Source of the DNA: Taibaiella koreensis
GTDB lineage: Bacteria > Bacteroidota > Bacteroidia > Chitinophagales > Chitinophagaceae
Length of the DNA: 64,000 bases
Assembly: GCF_003545715.1 (NCBI RefSeq)
Contig: NZ_QVNU01000001.1
Location: forward strand, 1,167,962-1,231,961
Reading direction: 5' to 3'
The position numbers and the translations under genes were made by a program. Shown in pieces: positions 60,737 to 64,000 of this stretch. A model generated the notes under the pieces. That model worked only from the letters and a program-made list of their open reading frames with translations. It ran no database searches and was not told the origin of the DNA. Position 1 is the stretch's first letter. Each line of letters starts with the position of its first letter.

Positions 60737-62425
60737 ATGAACAAAGGAATATTGACGATCGGACTATTGATGGTACTCTGCAGCAGCGTTACGCAGGCGC
60801 AGCCGGGCTGGTACGAATTGGGTACAGGGCTCCACGCGCTCAATGCCCGCCATGAGATCCGGGGCATTGTTACCGATGCCTCGGGTAAGGTATACGCCAC
60901 CAGCAGCTATACCAGCCAATTTTATGTTGCCCATTGGGATGGCGCCCAGTGGACAGAAGCGGGAACGGGCGCCGGCGCTTTAAATGCCAGCGGTTATATT
61001 CTCACGCTGGGCGCCGATGCCGCGGGGAATGTCTATGCCGCCGGTGAGCTAATGAACAGCGATATGAAACAACGTGTGGCCAAATGGAACGGCAGCACCT
61101 GGACCGACCTCGATCCCGCCGGATTGGATGCACAACTGAACGAATCAATATGGGCCATGCATGTGGCAGCGGCGGGTACGCTTTATGTGGCCGGCAACCT
61201 GGAAAACAGCTCCGGGAAATACCACGTAGCCCGCTGGAACGGTACCTCCTGGTCTGAGCTGGGTACCGGCGCCAATGCGCTCAACGCCAACGGCGGGATC
61301 AGGGCCTTGTGGGGCGATGCCGCCGGCAACCTTTATGCCGCCGGCCTTTTCACCAATAGCTCGGGCAAGCAATATGTAGCCAAATGGGATGGCAGTACCT
61401 GGCGCGAACTAGGCCCCGGCGTTTTCGGTCTGAACGCCAACGGGAACATTCATACGGTTACGGGCGATGCTTTCGGGAATATTTATGCCGCCGGTGAATT
61501 TACCAATAGCAGCGGCAAGTACTATGTTGCTCGTTGGGATGGGAATATCTGGTCGGAGCCGGGAACAGGAGCAACTGCCCTTAATGCAGACGCGCCCATC
61601 AGCGCGGTGCGTACCGATGCCGCCGGCAACGTGTATGCCGCCGGTGCTTTCACCAATGCTGCCGGGTACCGGTATGTTGCCAGATGGAATGGCAGCACCT
61701 GGTCGGAACTGGGCGCCGGCCTTGGCGCCCTGAGAGCCAATAGCGGGGTATTTGCGCTCCACTTAGATACGGCCAGGAAGAAAATATATGCCGGCGGCGA
61801 CTTCAGCTATCCCGATATCGGTGGCCTGAGCGAAAATAAATACGTTGCCGTCTACGATGGCGTCACCTCGCCGCCGGTAGATAGCATCGAGGTGTGGACG
61901 GCCGATGGCGGACCGGCCCTGATTACCGCCAACGACGGAACGCTTGACCTGGTGTGCATGGTATGGCCGCAATCGACCGACGATACCGTAGCCTGGAGCA
62001 TTGTACCGGTTACCGGTACCGCAAGCATCGTAGCCGCAGGTGCGCAGGCTAGGGTCGCAGCGGCGACCAATGGCACGGTGTGGGCCAAGGCCGTTTCGCT
62101 CATCAATCCCGCCATGAGGGATTCCCTGCTGATCACGATCAGCAACCAGGGCCTGGGTATCAATAGTCCCGGTGCGCTTGCCGGGCTCCGGCTATACCCC
62201 AATCCTGTCAGGGAAAAAGTGCATATCCAAAGTGAGCAGGAACACCCCGGGCTATCGCTTGCCATTGTAGACGGACAAGGGTGCTTAATACACCGGCAGA
62301 CCATAGGGGCCAATGCCTTGAAAGCGGGATTATGGCTGCGCATGGACCATCTTGCCGCCGGAGATTACTATCTCATATTCAGCGGGCCGGGCATATACTA
62401 CAGCTATAAGCTGGCAAAAGAATGA
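60737..62425 (+). CDS. T9SS cargo protein with seven-repeat propeller
   Basis: 562 residues. A signal peptide ending TQAQ, then seven repeats of about 50 residues (unit pattern W.ELGTG..ALNANG.I..L..DAAGN.YAAG.FTNSSGK.YVA.W.G) from about 25 to 375, so probably a seven-bladed propeller. A linker/Ig-like part follows and a T9SS type A sorting domain (LRLYPNPVREKVHIQ to the end). Units 4-6 are strikingly similar, which indicates recent internal duplication. Surface location via T9SS is expected; ligand unknown. Confidence 0.88.
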   Translation: MNKGILTIGLLMVLCSSVTQAQPGWYELGTGLHALNARHEIRGIVTDASGKVYATSSYTSQFYVAHWDGAQWTEAGTGAGALNASGYILTLGADAAGNVYAAGELMNSDMKQRVAKWNGSTWTDLDPAGLDAQLNESIWAMHVAAAGTLYVAGNLENSSGKYHVARWNGTSWSELGTGANALNANGGIRALWGDAAGNLYAAGLFTNSSGKQYVAKWDGSTWRELGPGVFGLNANGNIHTVTGDAFGNIYAAGEFTNSSGKYYVARWDGNIWSEPGTGATALNADAPISAVRTDAAGNVYAAGAFTNAAGYRYVARWNGSTWSELGAGLGALRANSGVFALHLDTARKKIYAGGDFSYPDIGGLSENKYVAVYDGVTSPPVDSIEVWTADGGPALITANDGTLDLVCMVWPQSTDDTVAWSIVPVTGTASIVAAGAQARVAAATNGTVWAKAVSLINPAMRDSLLITISNQGLGINSPGALAGLRLYPNPVREKVHIQSEQEHPGLSLAIVDGQGCLIHRQTIGANALKAGLWLRMDHLAAGDYYLIFSGPGIYYSYKLAKE

Positions 62426-62470
62426 GGTTATTCATTCCCGGAGGAGAGCTTTTCCTCTCTTCATGGTACA

Positions 62471-62506
62471 AATGAAAGCGCCCGGCAACAGCCGGGCGCT
62501 TTCATT
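62471..62506. terminator. Bidirectional terminator between propeller gene and rpoD
   Basis: A perfect 16-bp stem (62471-62486 with 62491-62506) with a 4-base AACA loop, between convergent genes. Confidence 0.92.
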
Positions 62507-62531
62507 CTTATATGCTATTCAGATATGGCTT

Positions 62532-63389
62532 TTATCCCAGGTAGGATTTCAGGGAGCCGCTATAGCGTGCTTTCTGAAGGCGCTTGATGGCGCGTTCCTT
62601 GATCTGGCGGATGCGTTCTTTGGTCAGGTCATATTTCTGGCCGATCTCTTCTACAGAGGGACCGCTGTCGCCTTCGAGTCCGAAATAAGCGGAAATAATC
62701 TCCGCTTCGCGCACGCTCAGGGATTTGAGTATACGCTGGATCTCGGCTTTCAGGGAATCCTTCATCACCGTATCGTCGGTATCGTTGCTGCCTTCCAGCA
62801 GGTCGCCCATCGCTACATCCTCAGCTTCGTGTACGGGAGCGTCGAGGGAAGTGTGGCGGGTATTGCTGCTGAAGATATTGGCGATCTCAGTCTCGCTCAT
62901 TTCCAGGATGCTGGCCAGCTCTTCGGTCGAAGGCTCGCGCTCGTGCTCCTGCTCAAAAGCGATGTAAGCTTTATTGGCCTTATTGTAAGTGCCGATTTTA
63001 TTTTGGGGCAAACGTACCAAACGGCCCTGCTCGGCCAAAGCCTGCAGGATGGATTGACGGATCCACCACACGGCATAGGAAATGAACTTAAAGCCTTTCG
63101 TTTCGTCGAAACGTTGTGCTGCTTTGATCAGACCCAGATTGCCTTCATTAATAAGGTCGCTGAGGGACAAACCTTGGTGCTGATATTGCTTGGCTACAGA
63201 AACAACGAAACGGAGATTGGCTTTCACCAGTTTCTCCAATGCACGCTGATCTCCTACGTGAATCTTTTGCGCCAAAGTAGTTTCCTCCTCGGGGGTGATC
63301 ATCGAAATACGGCTGATTTCCTGAAGGTACTTTTCTACAGCTTGCGAATCACGATTCGTAATCTGAGTAGCAATTTTTAGCTGCCTCAT
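62532..63389 (-). CDS. rpoD: Primary RNA polymerase sigma factor (RpoD/SigA)
   Basis: 285 residues. Sigma-70 regions: 1.2 start (DSQAVEKYLQEISRISMITPEEE), 2 (LRFVVSVAKQYQHQGLSLSDLINEGNLGLIKA, YAVWWIRQSILQAL), 3 and 4 (VEEIGQKYDLTKERIRQIKERAIKRL). It lacks region 1.1 and the large non-conserved insertion, as is normal for Bacteroidota, where this factor recognises TAnnTTTG -7 boxes. It drives most promoters in the window. Confidence 0.96.
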   Translation of the reverse strand: MRQLKIATQITNRDSQAVEKYLQEISRISMITPEEETTLAQKIHVGDQRALEKLVKANLRFVVSVAKQYQHQGLSLSDLINEGNLGLIKAAQRFDETKGFKFISYAVWWIRQSILQALAEQGRLVRLPQNKIGTYNKANKAYIAFEQEHEREPSTEELASILEMSETEIANIFSSNTRHTSLDAPVHEAEDVAMGDLLEGSNDTDDTVMKDSLKAEIQRILKSLSVREAEIISAYFGLEGDSGPSVEEIGQKYDLTKERIRQIKERAIKRLQKARYSGSLKSYLG

Positions 63390-63816
63390 AATTGATTGTA
63401 TTTATTTAGATGTAAACTTTTACGCCTTTCTGATGGAAAAATCCCGCAAGGTAATCATTCTATTTCGTATTCGGAAAGACTAAATAAAAACGGATATTCG
63501 TTGGGTTTAGTTTAACGGTCGATGTTAAAAAAAACCTTTTCCGGGGAAACCGTTTCTACGCTATAGCCTGACTTTTCCACACCTGTTTAAGCCACAAAAT
63601 TCGTTCCACTTTTGATATGTCAGGCAGCTACAAGGCTTATTCCTACAAGGTTTTTACCAGGTGAAAAAAGTGGAAGCGTTGCCAGCACCGTGTTTGCGAA
63701 GATTTGAATTTTACATTTTTATACAGATATAATTATTATTGATGAAATCGCTGAAGCCTTGTCACTGACGTTTGGCTTTTCTTTTGAGGAGCAAGCTATC
63801 CTTTACGCCAAATTGT
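63390..63816. other. Long intergenic region upstream of rpoD and acyl-CoA dehydrogenase
   Basis: About 430 AT-rich bases between divergent genes. No ORF, tRNA or strong hairpin is evident. It should hold the rpoD promoter and leader on the minus strand, but I see no clear TAnnTTTG on that strand. Confidence 0.4.
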
Positions 63817-63824
63817 TACCTTTG
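63817..63824 (+). promoter_or_regulatory. -7 box TACCTTTG
   Basis: Matches TAnnTTTG, 33 bases before the acyl-CoA dehydrogenase start. Confidence 0.5.
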
Positions 63825-63856
63825 CGCCGGATTTAAATTATCATTTCATTTTTTTT

Positions 63857-64000
63857 ATGGCTCAAGACCTATATCAACATCCCGACTACTACTTGCTGGA
63901 TGAGCTGCTGACAGACGAACATAAGCTGATCCGCGATTCCGTAAGGGCATATGTGAAGAAAGAGATATCTCCCATTATTGAGGATTATGCGCAACGCGCC
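63857..64000 (+). CDS. Acyl-CoA dehydrogenase family protein, 3' truncated by window edge
   Basis: Only the first 48 codons are visible. MAQDLYQHPDYYLLDELLTDEHKL followed by RDSVRAYVKKEISPIIEDYAQRA looks like the N-terminal helices of the glutaryl-CoA-dehydrogenase-like branch of acyl-CoA dehydrogenases. A -7 box precedes it. The active site and FAD motifs are outside the window. Confidence 0.75.
   Translation, partial: MAQDLYQHPDYYLLDELLTDEHKLIRDSVRAYVKKEISPIIEDYAQRA

Noticed and set aside
62352..63380. Plus-strand ORF opposite rpoD
   Set aside because: Antisense of a clear sigma factor; low-complexity translation.
1..64000. CRISPR array, prophage or rRNA operon
   Set aside because: No regularly spaced direct repeats, phage structural genes or rRNA sequence seen anywhere in the window.

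Overview
The window is a chromosomal segment of a Bacteroidota bacterium, most likely of the Chitinophagaceae or a close relative. The evidence is: several secreted proteins with type IX secretion (T9SS) type A or B C-terminal domains and SprB-like repeats; a short 285-residue primary sigma factor; starts preceded by the Bacteroidota -7 box TAnnTTTG rather than strong Shine-Dalgarno sites; ECF sigma/anti-sigma and AraC regulators of the usual Bacteroidota kind; and a lanthipeptide-type precursor with a pinensin-like leader. No ribosomal RNA or taxonomic marker is present, so the genus is inference.

Layout. 1-5.7 kb is the 3' end of a trans-AT polyketide synthase locus: an ACP-thioesterase terminus, an unknown protein, a discrete AT-enoylreductase and an acyl-CoA dehydrogenase-like protein. 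A MITE-like palindromic element closes it and runs into the next gene. 5.8-10.1 kb holds an AraC/quinone-reductase pair and an MFS/ArsB-type transporter pair, all leftward. 10.4-13.4 kb is an AT-rich accessory island with two paralogous propeller lipoproteins, an integron attC-like palindrome between them, an interspersed repeat, and a tRNA-Pro(GGG) gene whose 3' end is partly duplicated at the far edge. 13.5-25 kb is mainly housekeeping: glycosyltransferases, hydrolase, fasciclin protein, serine dehydratase, rRNA methyltransferase, PagL-like protein, thioesterase, OxyR and a DEAD-box helicase.

25-33 kb contains a T9SS-exported propeller protein behind a cobalamin riboswitch (a candidate surface B12-binding protein), an ECF sigma/anti-sigma-barrel pair, a second copy of the interspersed repeat, and stress and regulatory genes (Usp, MarR, MerR/TipAS). 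33-45.4 kb starts with htpG and a nucleoid-associated protein and continues as a long rightward run of small genes: Crp-like, GNAT, AraC, VOC, galE, DCC, four DinB-fold proteins and an NTF2-like protein. Decayed fragments are interspersed. 45.4-47.1 kb has a structured palindrome, an orphan lanthipeptide-like precursor, a lipoprotein and a frameshifted HAD phosphatase.

47-64 kb is dominated by large T9SS cargo proteins, including a tandem paralogous pair separated by a second MITE copy. Among them lie Lrp/AsnC opposite S-adenosylhomocysteinase, a fifth DinB-fold gene, and a three-gene operon coding for a secreted protein, a lipoprotein derived from the SecDF P1 periplasmic domain, and a C39 peptidase lipoprotein. 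The window ends with rpoD and the start of an acyl-CoA dehydrogenase.

The most interesting items are the riboswitch-controlled T9SS propeller protein, the SecD-P1/C39 lipoprotein operon, the attC-like site in the AT-rich island, and the orphan lanthipeptide precursor. Homology calls are from reading the sequence; no database search was run.
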